Origin: Hemerocallis citrina
Lineage: Eukaryota > Streptophyta > Magnoliopsida > Asparagales > Asphodelaceae
DNA length: 64,000 bases
Assembly (NCBI GenBank): GCA_017893485.1
Contig: CM030366.1
Location: 99,631,085 to 99,695,084 of the forward strand
Reading direction: 5' to 3'
Part shown: positions 1 through 12,100 of the stretch, piece by piece
Layout: each line of letters opens with the position of its first letter
Position numbering within the stretch: the first letter of the stretch is position 1
Position numbers and translations under genes: made by a program
The notes under the pieces: generated by a model
The model's input: only the letters and a program-made list of their open reading frames with translations
What the model was told of the DNA's origin: nothing
Database searches by the model: none

Positions 1-1756
1 ATGCTTTACAAGTTGTATTCAATAATCTCAGGAATTTGGTTTTACAAATTTGTGATTTTACAAAGTGTAATCAGTGTAACAGTCGAAATGTGCACAAACT
101 TTAAAACTGGCTATATAGAAGCCAACGGTCGACTGGCATTCTTTAAATTGGGAATTTTCACTTGACAGTCGCTGCTCTGTATTTGCACTGTTTGAGCGGT
201 TGACCGTCAGTTACTTTACTGGCTGTTTTTGTTGAATTTTCTTCGTTCTTTTTAAACGGTTATTTCTTCGATATTATGGACTATTGATCTACTGTTTTAG
301 ATGATGTCTTTGCTATAGGTTACTGTATTATATAGAGAGTTGTATTTTGATAGAGTTTTATTTGTAAAGTGACATACATATGTTTTCTTGAAGAAATTGA
401 TAAATTATGATATTCTACGATTTCAAAAAAATGATTCTTAGTTATCTAAATGGATTTAATATTTTATCTGAATTCTGAAATTTTATGAGTACATTAAATA
501 AATTTGGATTTGTTAACTTTTAAGAAGTTTTCTTAATATGAGAGTATTGGTAATTGGATTAAGAGTTTTAATGAAAGATTTGGTATTGACGATGGAGTTA
601 TGAGTCTCTAGAGGGTGAGTGGGACCCTAGTACACTGGCAGTTGAGATTTTTGTGGTTTGTCTTGTTGTGGCCTTGTTATTGATCTGTTGAGTTAAGACC
701 GATAGGGTACATCAACTCTAGGAGATTCGTAATTAATTAAATAACTTAAAAGATAAGGACATGCACTAGATGGTGATATGATGAAATGAGTGCAAATATG
801 GGTTATGAACCTCAGTATGATCTGCTGTGTGAGATAATCCCCGAAATTATTGAGGTGTGAATGAAATAGTCTCCGGAATTACATGCGGTGTGGGATTGAT
901 CTCCGAAATTATCGGGGTCGAGACGACGCTCATGGGGTATTCATGTGATGAGGCGCCATAACTTGTGATGTGGGGTATTCTCGAAGATTCCCAGGTGTGA
1001 GTGAAATAGTCTCCGGAATTATTTGTGGATAAAGATTGACCTCCAGAATTATCTGGGCATGGGCTAGATACACACAGTTTATCTAAATCTCATAGTAATC
1101 ATCGTAGTAGGATTAGTTGCATAACGAGGGATTTAACCCTATTAAGTGGAGAACGTTAAGGGCTTGCACCGGATCTATGTAGAGTGGGGAGCATAGATTC
1201 AAAAAGTATGCATTAGAGAGTCATCATATAGCACTGGTGTTTTCTTGACTTAGTTTTATGCATGTTGTTTCCTGTTTTCCTACACTTGACACTTAGTCTA
1301 GTTTCACTTGTTGTTTTCATGATTTATCTATTTATTAACTCCTTCTTTTCATTTATTATTACTGTTGGTATATGTTGTTTATGACTTTATCCATTATGTT
1401 TTATTTATATTGCCATTTTACTTGATGTCACTCACACCGTTATGGCTGACCCCGTAGTTTGGGGGTTAGGGTTATCTCTAGCCTCATGTTTTACAGGTAG
1501 GTACCTATAGCTTGGGATTTGGATGCATGTGGTAGAATGATAATGTAGCTTATGTAAATTATAAAAGAATGTGTTGTAAAAGAAAGAATATGTAATTCAA
1601 GGTATTTGTTTTCCGCTGTGTTTTATAAAGAAATGATGTAATAAAAGTTGAAAAATGTATCTATGTTTTGACTATGTTTACTATTACATTGAGATTGATG
1701 CTGGAAATCGTGCCACGTATTTCTGAGATATTATATTGGAAATTCGAGACGCTACA
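1..1756 (+). repeat. 3' part of a Ty3/gypsy-type LTR (left end outside window)
   Basis: The segment ends in GCTACA at 1756 and resembles the 3' third of the solo LTR at 2091-6517. Shared features are blocks with CTCCGGAATTAT and CGGGG motifs (about 840-1060 here, 5755-5900 there), a stretch beginning ACGAGGGATT followed by AAGGGCTTGC, and an AT-rich tail. No protein-coding frame is recognisable. Its 5' end is upstream of the window, so it could be a solo LTR, the 3' LTR of a full element, or a fragment. It appears to interrupt the inverted repeat that begins at 1757. Confidence 0.5.
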
Positions 1757-1995
1757 ATTTTTAAAAACTAAGAAGTGCCCCCAGTTTGGACAGAACCGCT
1801 AAAATCTCCGTTAAGTGAACTCACGTGCATCACACGTGATATGTAAATGACCTAAATACCCATAATAAATGTATTTTAGCAAATGCGCCCATTCAGAATG
1901 TGGAAACTAGCATATATCCCCACTATTTAAAAAATAGATATTTGGGATATTTTAGAAAATGCCCTCATTCAAAATGCAGAAACTAACATTAAATT
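1757..1995 (+). repeat. Left arm of a large inverted repeat (Mutator-like?)
   Basis: This stretch reads as the reverse complement of about 6787-7030. Both arms contain GTTAAGTGAAC, CACGTGCATCA, a TTTTAGCAAATGC module and a CCCCACTATTTAAAAA module. The last two repeat within each arm. The arms are divergent and lack a visible target-site duplication because an LTR abuts the left arm. The arrangement suggests the terminal inverted repeats of an old Mutator-like element whose interior was later hit by the solo LTR; the class is inference. Confidence 0.45.
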
Positions 1996-2227
1996 TGTAT
2001 TCATTTCTTCCGAATATTGAATCTTGTCGAATTATTTATAAACGACGGATGTGTGACTCTGGGTAATACACAAGCTCCTGTTGAACCTATTGTAATACCC
2101 TGATTTTTCATTTATGAGAATTATTATTATTTTTGTATTATTAAATTGTACGTATTGTGCACGTGCAAATGTTGTTTGTATAAATTCTATTTTTATAAAG
2201 TTATTTTTCATTACATAAACAAATGAG

Positions 2228-2228
<1 letters not shown>

Positions 2229-2298
<70 letters not shown>
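2229..2298. repeat. (AC)n-(AT)n microsatellite
   Basis: About 27 AC units are followed by a short AT run. The Cys/Val open frame on the opposite strand is only a translation of this repeat. Confidence 0.95.
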
Positions 2299-2720
2299 TT
2301 GTCTTTTCTATTGTTTTTGTTAAAGCCTATTTTGATAAGCATAAGTATTTCTTTATTTTGAGCCCAATCTAATTTATTTTAAATGTAAACTATTTTGGCC
2401 CACTAAATAAAAGCCCATCAATTTATTTTCTCTTTTAATCCTCACAACTTGTAAGGTGGACATTTTCATAGACTTTTTATAATATGTGTATGTACAACTT
2501 TTTAGAATAGGGGGCTTTAGAGACACGTGCATTGCACTAGCACGTGTCTTTGTGCTTGCTCATTGGTTGACCGGGTAGGAATGGGAGGGGAAAAGAGAGA
2601 GTGGAGTTGTGGGAGGTGGTTTTGTGATCATGGTTGGTTACTACAACTTCCCATTAAATCCTAGCTCTTGTTTCTTAACTCCTAGATCAATCCTAGCCTT
2701 CTATTTGCCCCAAATTTATG

Positions 2721-2752
2721 TATAAATACCCCCCCCCCCCCCCCCCCCCCCC
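2721..2752 (+). promoter_or_regulatory. LTR TATA box followed by a 24-base C run
   Basis: TATAAATA at 2721-2728 runs directly into an uninterrupted C tract to 2752. It lies in the 5' third of the solo LTR, where a U3 promoter is expected. The tract covers the usual initiation distance from the TATA box. The exact C number in an assembly is unreliable. Confidence 0.4.
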
Positions 2753-2823
2753 GCGCCTAATTCATCAAACCTATAGTGAAAAAAATACTTGTTAGTAGTT
2801 GATGTTGTGTTAGTAGAGAGTGA

Positions 2824-3906
2824 TAGGGGTGGTATACCGTACCGTACCGTACCGTACAAAAATTACTCTACCGTCTACCGTACCGGAGTACTTGGTACAC
2901 AAATTTCTCTACCATTACCGTACCAATATTTTGGTACTACCGAGTTCGGTAAAACCGAAATATCGGTATGGTAATGGTAGTACCGTGGTAGTACCGGACA
3001 TCAAGAACCCTAGATATGTTCAATCTAGTTTTGTTGTTGGTCCCTTCTTGCTATCACCGAGAACTGGGAGAATGTCATTAAATACTTTCATTAATGAATG
3101 TAGCTACTAACAGACTTGCATTAACTACCAAATATTGATTTCTATTGAAGGTCAAATAGACTAGTCTCTCGACTCTCCCACAGGTCTTCTCATTGAATGG
3201 TAACCTCAGTTCCTTTAAAATTGAAATATAATTTGTAATTCCAATGTCATACGATACTGAATGCAAAAAAAATTAGGTCTTTCCACATAAAACACCCCAT
3301 AAGGCATTAAATGATGAAAATACCTCAAGGATATGTCTGGTAAGAACCATAAGGCATTACATGATGAAAATACCTCAAGGCTATGTCTGGTAAGAACCAG
3401 AAGCTCTAGTTTATGTCTGGTAATGAAGTCTTTCACCCATATAGCATATACAGTTGCTAATAACTAATACAAAGCAAAAGATTTTCTGAGATCAATGAGT
3501 TAATGGCAACTACGGATCCTTCGATCACACAATTATAACTATCTATTTGTTTATTTATTTATAAAATTTCTTTAAAATTTACTAATGGTACTTAGCTTTG
3601 TTTTTGCTTTTGCACAAGGGTGTTTCTCAACATGAATACTCATTAACAGCAAGTCAGTATACCCCAACAAAAAACCTGAGGCCTGGATTTTAAAATAAAA
3701 ATATTAGATTAAATGTATATTAAATATATTCGGTATGGTACGGTATACCAATGGTATAAACATTTTGTACCAGTACCGTACCATAAAAAATTGGTATGGT
3801 ACAATACCGAAAAATTGGTACGGTATTACCAAGTTTCGGTATTTTTTGGTATGGTAATGGTATGGTACGGTATGGTACGGTAATATGGTATTTTTTGACA
3901 CCCCTA
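2824..3906. mobile_element. Non-autonomous hAT element with 8 bp TSD
   Basis: The ends are TAGGGGTG and CACCCCTA, perfect 8 bp terminal inverted repeats, flanked by the 8 bp direct repeat GAGAGTGA at 2816-2823 and 3907-3914. That TSD length and the TAGGGGTG end are hallmarks of the hAT superfamily. Subterminal regions are full of GGTACCGTACC-like repeats in opposite orientation at the two ends, as expected of transposase-binding repeats. The 1,083 bp interior has no transposase frame. It sits inside the solo LTR and is therefore younger. Confidence 0.88.
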
Positions 3907-4743
3907 GAGAGTGAGAATGAAAAATTTTGAGAGAGAGAGTTGAGTGTGCTTGCATTTGAAAGGAGGTCGGCAACACATCCAAGAAGGCTCGGGTTGCACT
4001 ACAAGCAAGGAGGTGAAACACTTTGGAGTAAGCTCAAGCTAGGAGGAGAAGTGCTCTTTCATTCTAGGATTCGTTTTTGTGGTTTTCTCTCCAAAATAGG
4101 TGGGTGATTTTCCTTACTTCTAATTCTAGATACCGTGATAGGAATGATGATATAATTAGCATGAAAGAAACTAATAAGAATACATTTTTTTAACTTGAAA
4201 AAGGACTTGCTAGATGATTTATTAAATGCTTGGTGAATTGTATGATAATTTGTCATGAATCTTAATATTGTAGTAAAATTGCTTTGTAGTTATAAAAATG
4301 TTATTTTGGGACCATGATAATGTAGAAATCGATTATGAATTGCTAGTAGAATGAATTGTTGATTTTGTGCACTAAACGAACTATTGTGTTGCAAATTCTA
4401 AAGAATGAAACTTATCACGAGCATTGTTTGTTAATAAAAGAAAAGAACAGCAAATTATAGTTCTATTATGAGTGGTTTTGGTAGAGAAATTACTATCTTG
4501 AAATGTTGTTTATGTAGGCATAAGAATTTGTATTTTGCCATAAGAAATATATGTTTTAATGTCAAAAAATTATTTTAAAAATACTTGAGTGTTGATTCGA
4601 GATAAAATCAGTATTCTGGAGATTTTCGTAACAGTATGTGCAAGTAAAATGAAAATAAGAGCTTTTGAACATAAAAAATGTTTAATAAAACAGAGAGTCG
4701 AGGAAAATGGATTTCGAGTTGTAGTTGTGACAACTTGAGCTCG

Positions 4744-4970
4744 TAGCTCAAGTGGTCGGCGAGTCGGCACTGGCGCAACTGTAGCGTGGGCGCGTGTCTG
4801 GGGTCACTGATTCGATACCCTGCACTCACTCTTTTTGCGTGTTGGTTTAAATAATCCGAGACCGAAACCGAGAGTATATGACTCTCTGACTCCCCTTTAT
4901 ATCGCAAGCGCGCTTCGGCCTAGTGGTCGGTGCGTGGGGCTGTTTTCTTCAAGGTTGCTGGTTCGATTCT
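4744..4970 (+). other. Two tRNA-like A-box/B-box modules inside the solo LTR
   Basis: Module 1 has an A-box-like TAGCTCAAGTGG (4744-4755) and a B-box-like GATTCGATACC (4809-4819). Module 2 has TCGGCCTAGTGG (4915-4926) and GGTTCGATTCT (4960-4970). Spacing and sequence resemble the internal RNA polymerase III promoter of tRNA genes and SINEs. Neither module folds convincingly into a full cloverleaf, so these are not called tRNA genes. They may be a SINE-derived or decayed tRNA-like segment taken up by the LTR. Confidence 0.4.
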
Positions 4971-6786
4971 GGTTATAGCCAGATTTTATTTTTCTGACAA
5001 TTCGATTTTTTTGGGACTTTCTTGACTTACAAAAATTCTAAAAAAATATCTTTATTATTCTAAATCATACACAACCTATGAAAATTAATTGGAAGTTGTT
5101 GGACTAAAATAAAGTATATTTTTGAGGTGAAATTGTATTCGAACTATTGTTTCTTACCTTTATAAATTTCATAAAAATATGTGATTTCATGAGGTGATTA
5201 GTATAAATGTTAAAAAGGAAGATTGATGGAAATAAAGTATAAAATCGACTTGTATGGGTTTATTTTGCCAAATGAGTAGTACGTGGTGATTATAACTTGG
5301 TGAATAGTTGAGTTAATTAATATGGAAATAGTTGTTGGGTATGAAATGCATGATTTATAATTGAACTATATGTATGAAATTTTGATTCATGGAAAAGATT
5401 AGAAATCATTTTTAAACGGAAAAGAGATTTTTGAGTATGATAACTCAACATCGTAATTGTGAATTGAAATTGAGAATAAGGGTATAGGCAAGACTCACAT
5501 CGGCAATTGAAAGATATGAGATATGATAATTGATATGAAAAGGCCAAGTTTGGGTCATGATGAAATGAAAGAAATAAGACCGGTATTAGTGAGAGTGCTG
5601 ACCTAAGAGATTGATTTTTGTTCATGATTTCATTAAATTAAGGACTAGTACATAGTGAAGATGTGATGAAAGTGAGAGAAAAACACAAGTATGAGGGCCT
5701 CGAGTCTACGATGTGGGTGTGATTCAGAATTTGTCTTCACGATGCATCATGACATGACGTGGGCACTACTCCGGAATTATCGGGATCTTGGCGATGCTTG
5801 TGGGGTGTTTGGTGACTGCGAGAGGATCGTGTGCCGTGACGGAGGCTGAATTGTCCATAGGTTGTCTTCACGATGCATCGTGACATGACGTGGGATTTCC
5901 CTCCAGGTTGTCTGTACATGAGCTCGTACTCATAAAACATCTCGGATACTTATCGTAGTTACAATAGTTGATTAAGTCATGACGAGGGATTGAACCCTAC
6001 AAGATGAAGAACGATTAAGGGCTTGCCCTCGGATATATGTAGTATGGGATGCATAGAATCCGAACAAGTGCGCATTAGTGTCATATAATATAAATAACTG
6101 CATTAGGGACTAAGTGCACAATCACAACACGACATCAATAGGATATTCCCCTTAGTTAGATTTGTGAACAAGTTTGTATTTGTTAAGTATGGAAAATCAT
6201 TATACTGTTTCCGGCATAGAGAGGATGACCGTGTATAATATTCGTCAGTTGAATAAACTGACGTGCCCACAGTTTCATATGCAGGATAAATGGCATGATA
6301 AAGATTAAAGAAGAACTGATGCATAGAAATTATTCAAATGTCGTTGTAATTTCATTCATGTAAATGTTGTATTTTTGCTTCCGCTGTAAAATGTAAAGAT
6401 TCATTTGTAACTCTGATGTATAGTAAGAATTTTAAATTCCTTGTAAAATTGTACGAAGTGAAGTAAATATCCTGTGGAATCTCGAATTCAGTTGTATTTA
6501 GAATTCGGGGTGTTACACCTATAGTGAATGAAGATGATGAAATGATGATGCACATTCCAGAGTGGAACATAAGACCACACAATCTATTGTAATAGATGAT
6601 GATACACACGCTAGTGATGATGCACAACAATCCGTTGTAATAGATGATGGTTTTTGTATTTTTTAGGATCAAAATCTGACATAGAACTTCTTTCCATTAC
6701 ATTGTTATCATCAGTAGATAAAGAAAGTTATTCAGAATGAGTAACAACACATAACACTTACATTTTTTACAACACCTAACACTGAA

Positions 6787-7100
6787 ATAGTGCGGGTATA
6801 TGCTAATTTCCACATTTTGAATAGGGGCATTTGTTAAAATATTCCAAATATCATTTATTTTTAAATAGTGGGGGTAAATGCTAGTTTTTACATTCTGGTT
6901 GGGGGCATTTGCTAAAATACATTTTATCGTAGGTGTTTAGGTCATTAACATATCATGTATGATGCACGTGTGTTCACTTAACGGGAATTTTAACGGTTCC
7001 GTCAAAATTGAGGATTATTTCTTTGTTTTTTAAAATAGTGGGGGTATATGCTAGTTTCCATATTTTGAATGGGGGCATTTGCTAAATTATCCCATCTCAA
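6787..7100 (-). repeat. Right arm of the large inverted repeat
   Basis: This is the partner of 1757-1995 in reverse orientation. It extends about 70 bp further, to a GGGATAATTTAGC-like end on the minus strand. The module with CCCCACTATTT and TTTAGCAAATGCCCC occurs three times here. Bases 6518-6786 between solo LTR and arm have no recognised gene. Confidence 0.45.
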
Positions 7101-7195
7101 TTTTACTTTATATGCATAATAATACTATAGACCATATTACATAGGAAAAAAACATACAAAATTGGAAGAGAAAAGTTCAAGGACAGAAGAACATC

Positions 7196-8022
7196 TTTCG
7201 TTCGTTCTATATGCCACTTTTCGAAACTATTTGCAGAAAGATGACATTTGCCAAAGTATTTGCGCTCATGGACTCAACAACTAAACTCACTGTTCCTAAC
7301 GACGAGTTTAGTTGTTTCATGCTCGCCGTTGGGACATGACGAGTTTAGTGCTGATTTTTTGAGAAACTCGTCGTTCCCAACATCGAGTTCAGTTCAAAAT
7401 TTTCAACGAAGACCCGCCGTTCCCAACGACGAAGACATTTTTACTAGACTCGCTGTTGGGAACAGCGAGTTTAATTCAAAATTTTCAATGAAGACTCGCC
7501 GTTCGTAACGGCGGGGGCATTTATAATAGACTCGCTGTTGGGAACGGTGAGGATGTAGGAAATTTTACAGAGAGTGAAACATTCTGTTGGACATTGTGAA
7601 TTTTCGAAAAAAACTCCATAGATTTTTTTTGAACTAAACTCGCAGTTCTCAACAACGAGTCTAGTGTAAATGTCATCGCTGTTAGGAACGGCGAGTCTTC
7701 ATTGAAAATTTTGAACTAAACTCGCCGTTCCCAATAACGAGTCTAGTATAAATGTCCTTGCAGTTAGGAACGATGAGTCTTCAATTAAATTTTTGAACTA
7801 ACTCGCCGTTCCTAACAGCGAGTCTAGTATAAATGCCCTCGTTGTTGGGAACGAGTCTTCATTGAAAATTTTGAACTAAACTCGCTGTATTCCAACGGCG
7901 AGTATGAAACAACTAAACTCGCCGTTGAGAACGTCGAGTTTAGTTGTTGAGTTCATGAGCACCAATACTTTGGCCACTATCATCTTTTTGCAAATAGTTT
8001 CGAAAGTGGCGCAAAATTCGTC
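7196..8022. repeat. Fold-back element with palindromic tandem modules
   Basis: Bases 7196-7330 are the inverted copy of about 7905-8022 (shared CGAAACTATTTGCA, GCCAAAGTATT, CTCAACAACTAAACTCG). Between the arms, a module built on ACTCGCCGTT and AACGACGAGTTTAGT recurs many times in both orientations, so single units can pair with each other. No transposase frame is present and no clear target-site duplication was found. It fits a fold-back or MULE-derived MITE. Confidence 0.6.
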
Positions 8023-8039
8023 CGTTCCCCCTTTTTTTT

Positions 8040-8880
8040 ATTTTTTATTTTAAAATTCTGGTTAGACGAAAGACGATATTTTGTCTGTTCACCGTTTGGG
8101 ATTTTTTAAAAAAAATTTGGTCAAATGTAAGATGATCTTGCGTCCGACATTTAAAAAAAAAATGGATCGGACGCAAGATCATCTTGCGGCCGACACCCTC
8201 TTTTTAAATTTTTTATTTTTTTTTATCATACGCAAGATCATCTTTCGTATGAGAAATTTTTTTTAGAACAGACGGAGAATTATATTTCGATTCCTATATT
8301 TAGGAATATTGTTTCTCAAATATAGATGGATACTGTTCCTATATTTCCAAAAATTTTGGAAATATAGGGACGACTACAGCAGGTCGTTCCCTATATTTTC
8401 TAAAATTTGGAAATACAGGGAATGACTACAGATGCTCTTATTTTGCGAAATTTTGTAAAATTTGAAAAAAAAATAGCACGTAGTCATTGGCCAAATATTC
8501 AAATTTTGGGTTTGAGATGAGCATTAGTCGGCTATATTTGAGAGGAGAAATAACAATTTGTAAAATATAGCTAACAAAAGATAATCTTTCGTCAACTTTT
8601 TAACCCAAAAAGTATCGGACGAAAGATGATTTTTAGTCTCTATTTTTTTTAAAATTAAAAATCTATCGGACGGAAAATGATTTCCCGTCTTGATCGGAAG
8701 AAAAATCATTTCCGGTTTGACAATTTTAATAAAAAAATTGGCAGGGATGAAAGATGATTTCCCATCCCTTGTTAAAATAAAATAAAAATTCATCTGACGG
8801 TAAATTATTTCTCGTCCGAGATTTTTTATTTTTTATTTTTTGGTGGGACGATATTTCATTTACTGTTTAAACTATGGGAC
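8040..8880. repeat. Cluster of short degenerate hairpins around an AAGATGATCTT core
   Basis: Small imperfect palindromes built on GACG-AAGATCATCTT-CGTC recur about every 50-80 bases: near 8060, 8125-8190, 8229-8250, 8582-8640, 8660-8690, 8745-8775 and 8795-8820. Between them lie AT-rich spacers; 8276-8520 has a separate inverted pair around GGAAATATAGGGA. A similar module at 7180-7200 suggests the fold-back at 7196-8022 sits inside a larger element of this kind. No coding capacity is seen. Confidence 0.5.
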
Positions 8881-9109
8881 GATATGTTTAAACTACAACA
8901 CTGACCCAAATTTCTTATTTTTAAATGTTAAATATCCAAGGTTCATAAATTTTGGGTTTGAACGACTATGCTCTCCATAAAACCTATTTGGCCATTTCCG
9001 ACGCATTTTACCCCCAATTTGACCCGAAGTAAAGAGGAGGGAAAAAAAAACGAGAACATAAATCCCCAAATCGAGAGCTAGGGTTAGGGTTTTGAGTGGA
9101 ATTTGGGAG
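8881..9109 (+). promoter_or_regulatory. Proximal promoter and 5' UTR of the IVc bHLH gene
   Basis: About 230 bp separate the repeat cluster from the start codon. CCATAAAACC at about 8974 is a possible weak TATA element. A purine-rich stretch (about 9029-9050) precedes GGGTTAGGGTTTTGAG, a telobox-like motif often seen in plant 5' UTRs. The true start site cannot be fixed from sequence alone. Confidence 0.35.
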
Positions 9110-12100
9110 ATGGGTTCGCTTGAAAACCCCAATTGGGGCTTCGATTTCCATTTGATCGACGACATAACGGTCAACGCCGCCGATTTTGGAGCTCCCGACA
9201 ATGGATTTATCTGGAACTCACCGGGGATAAACTGTTCCAACAACATTTGGTACTTCTTCTTGCTTGGGATTGTTAAAGATTTGGTTTTGTTTCTATTTAT
9301 CATTTAATTGGTAGAGTTAATGATGTATTGATTATTTTTTTGATGTATTGATTATTAATGTTGAGTTTGTGATTAAAATGGTTCGAACGGTTTGGGTTTG
9401 AAGTTTGTTTGATATGTAGGTTGTAGAAACTAGCTAGAATTGGAATACATAGAGAGGAGTTACAAGATATGGGCAGTGTTCTAAAAATTCCCCTAGGTGC
9501 TAGGCCGACTCGCCTAAGGCATGGGCTTTTAGAAAATCGGTTTGGCTGCCTAGGCGGATCTGGCGCAGGTCGGGGAAGGTTTGGGCCGTTTTTTTTTGTT
9601 TTTTGTTTTTGGCTTTTGTTAAGTGACACAATTCATTTAAATCCCCACATTCTCAAACCCCCGTTCCCCCCCCCCCCCCCAAAAATCAAAATTTCCCCAA
9701 ATTGCTCTTGCTTTCCCCAAATCGTCAAAATCTCAAATCGATCAACCCTTTCATTGGAATCTTGATAATCGGCAATACGCAAAATTAGCACTCTACCATT
9801 AAGCTAATTTATATTTATGATTTTTTTGAGTTATTTTTTTAGTATTATATATATCTTCTATTTTATGCAATATTATATTTTCTTATAAATATATTATATT
9901 TAAAAACACCCGCCTAGCACCTAGCTGCATAGGCCCCTATCGGCCACCCGACTATTGCCTAGCGACTTTTAGAACATTGGATATGGGCCAAAAATGGATA
10001 GAAAATTTCGTTCATTGTTGAACCCATCACGTGGGATAGTTGATGTGCCTCATTATGATCTTTATGCTTGACATATTTCACACGATAGTCCATACGATTC
10101 ATTATGAGCTTCATACTTTTCATACTTTTAGATGAGAAATCACGGGTGTTGGTTACCTTTCGTGTATGCATGAAGTGGTTGTAAAATGAATACTTTTTGA
10201 GTTTTTCAGATTTCTAGGTGAACAATCATGGTGGTTGGTTACCTTATGTCGAGGCATCAAGTGGTTGTAAAATGAATAGTTTCAGAATTACACGATCCAT
10301 GGCAAAAAGTTTGTGATTGAATTTTTATTCCCAGAAGTTTACAGGGGATTGCTTGTAATGATGAACTTGCTAAAAATATTCTCCTATCTGATAACATATT
10401 TTTGTTAGATAAATATAAATGTATATGGTATTTATGGGGATTAAGTTATCTACTTTGACATTAAGCAACTGTCTGTAGCGTAGCAAGCATAGATTCCCTT
10501 CTCACGGTTCAGTTACATGAGATTGATCCGAGTACTCTTCGTGCACTTTATGAGGTCCAATGTAGGGTACATAGTAAAAACTGAGCCGAGTACTATTCGT
10601 GCATTTTATGATGTCCACTGTAGGTCTGACTCCAAACACTTGATGCAGTCTAATAAGCATGTACACAATCACAGCTTCACAGGATATAGACACAACAGCT
10701 TACAACAGAACAAGAAATAAACATGTCGATAAGATACCTTCTTAGAAGGATGGAACTCAATGATGTTTCACATGTTGGAATAGATTATACTAGATTTATT
10801 TATACATGTCTTGTAGGTATTGTTTCTAATTCCAAGAATATATTGGGAATTATATACTTGCAATAAATTATAAAATATTTTAAAAAATTTCACTGCTTTT
10901 TCTTATGTTCGTGGAAAGATAAACTTCACATGCTGACACTTCTATGTTAATAAAGGATGAAAGAGGAAGGAGGAGAGAAGGCCAATGACGCACACTCCTC
11001 TCATCATATAGGAGTAATCATTTAGTAGTATAGATATGTAATACTAGCTGTGGAGTACAAACACTTACCTTTTGTGTTGTATCAAACAAGTCTATCACAT
11101 GTGTTGGTCACATATATGTCACGATACTACCAATTTCAATGTCGTCTTGTGGAATTTTCTGAGTGTGTCGATTAATGTGTATATGTAGGTACGCCTGTGC
11201 TGTTTAGGATATATTTATTAATTACTGTAGTAAAAGTTCTAGTCGGCAAAGCTTTGGAATCACCTTTTGGTCAGTCATTCCAAGGATGATCTTCATCTAC
11301 AGGACTCAACCAGTTCAAGAATTAGAGAACAATTGCTTGAGAAGATTTTTCTACTCATAAATAAAATGATATCAATTTCCTACGGCTGGAAGAGACATGT
11401 ATTTGAAGAGCACTTCAATTTCTGTTTATTGTTCCATATTTAAAATTTAGTACTATCACCACACTGCGCCCTGTCTATAGATATGGAAAGGAGGACCTTG
11501 TGCAGATTGAATATTATCTTCAATATAGGTAAATGGTAGACTATTTTAGACAGATTAAATAGACAGATGGGGGTTAGATTACTTAATAATTAAATTGATG
11601 TTGCTTTGGCAAGTATTTTCCTATTTATAATAGTGAATTCCACTTTTTATTAATCTCAACTTTAATTAGAACATTATGAAGTGATGATCAAATTCCTTTT
11701 TTGGTATATTATGTTTCTCCAAGAGTATAGGCACAGGTATAGTTGATTTTCTGTGACAATTCTACAGGTAAATATGAAATTTAACTAATTGTGATATCAA
11801 ACCATAACATTCTTATCCTCAGTTTGCTATCAAGTTTATGTTTTTATTTATCCATTCATTTCTTTATTTCCTCTTTCTTATTTGTTTTCCTCATTGGCAT
11901 AATCATCTGTGATGCTCAGTGTGGAAAATGGATTTTTCCCCCAAAATGACCTACTTTTTGAAAGTATTTACCAAACTGACCAACTTTCGAAAGTATTTAC
12001 CAAAATGACCCACTCGCTATCTCAGTCTGCGACTCTAGTGAAAACAGGGTCGCTAATGTATCTGACTGTTGTTTTCACCACCTTGGGAAAAACATGAAGA

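Larger units (their letters stand above)
2091..6517 (+). mobile_element. Solo LTR of a Ty3/gypsy-type element, with nested hAT insertion
   Basis: It starts TGTAATACCC and ends GGGGTGTTACA, near-perfect inverted termini typical of plant gypsy LTRs. It is flanked by the 5 bp direct repeat CCTAT at 2086-2090 and 6518-6522. There is no primer-binding site, gag or pol inside, so it is best read as a solo LTR left by LTR-LTR recombination. After removing the nested hAT and one 8 bp target copy, the LTR is about 3.3 kb, long but within the range of some gypsy lineages. TATAAATA lies at 2721-2728. The tail shares blocks with 1-1756. Confidence 0.75.

Noticed and set aside
2032..2286. Cys/Val-rich minus-strand frame
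   Set aside because: Translation of the AC microsatellite.
2789..3110. Two overlapping frames with repeated Tyr/Arg/Thr/Val
   Set aside because: Translation of the GGTACC subterminal repeats of the hAT element.
4744..4970. True tRNA genes
   Set aside because: A- and B-box-like motifs exist, but no acceptor stem or full cloverleaf could be formed.
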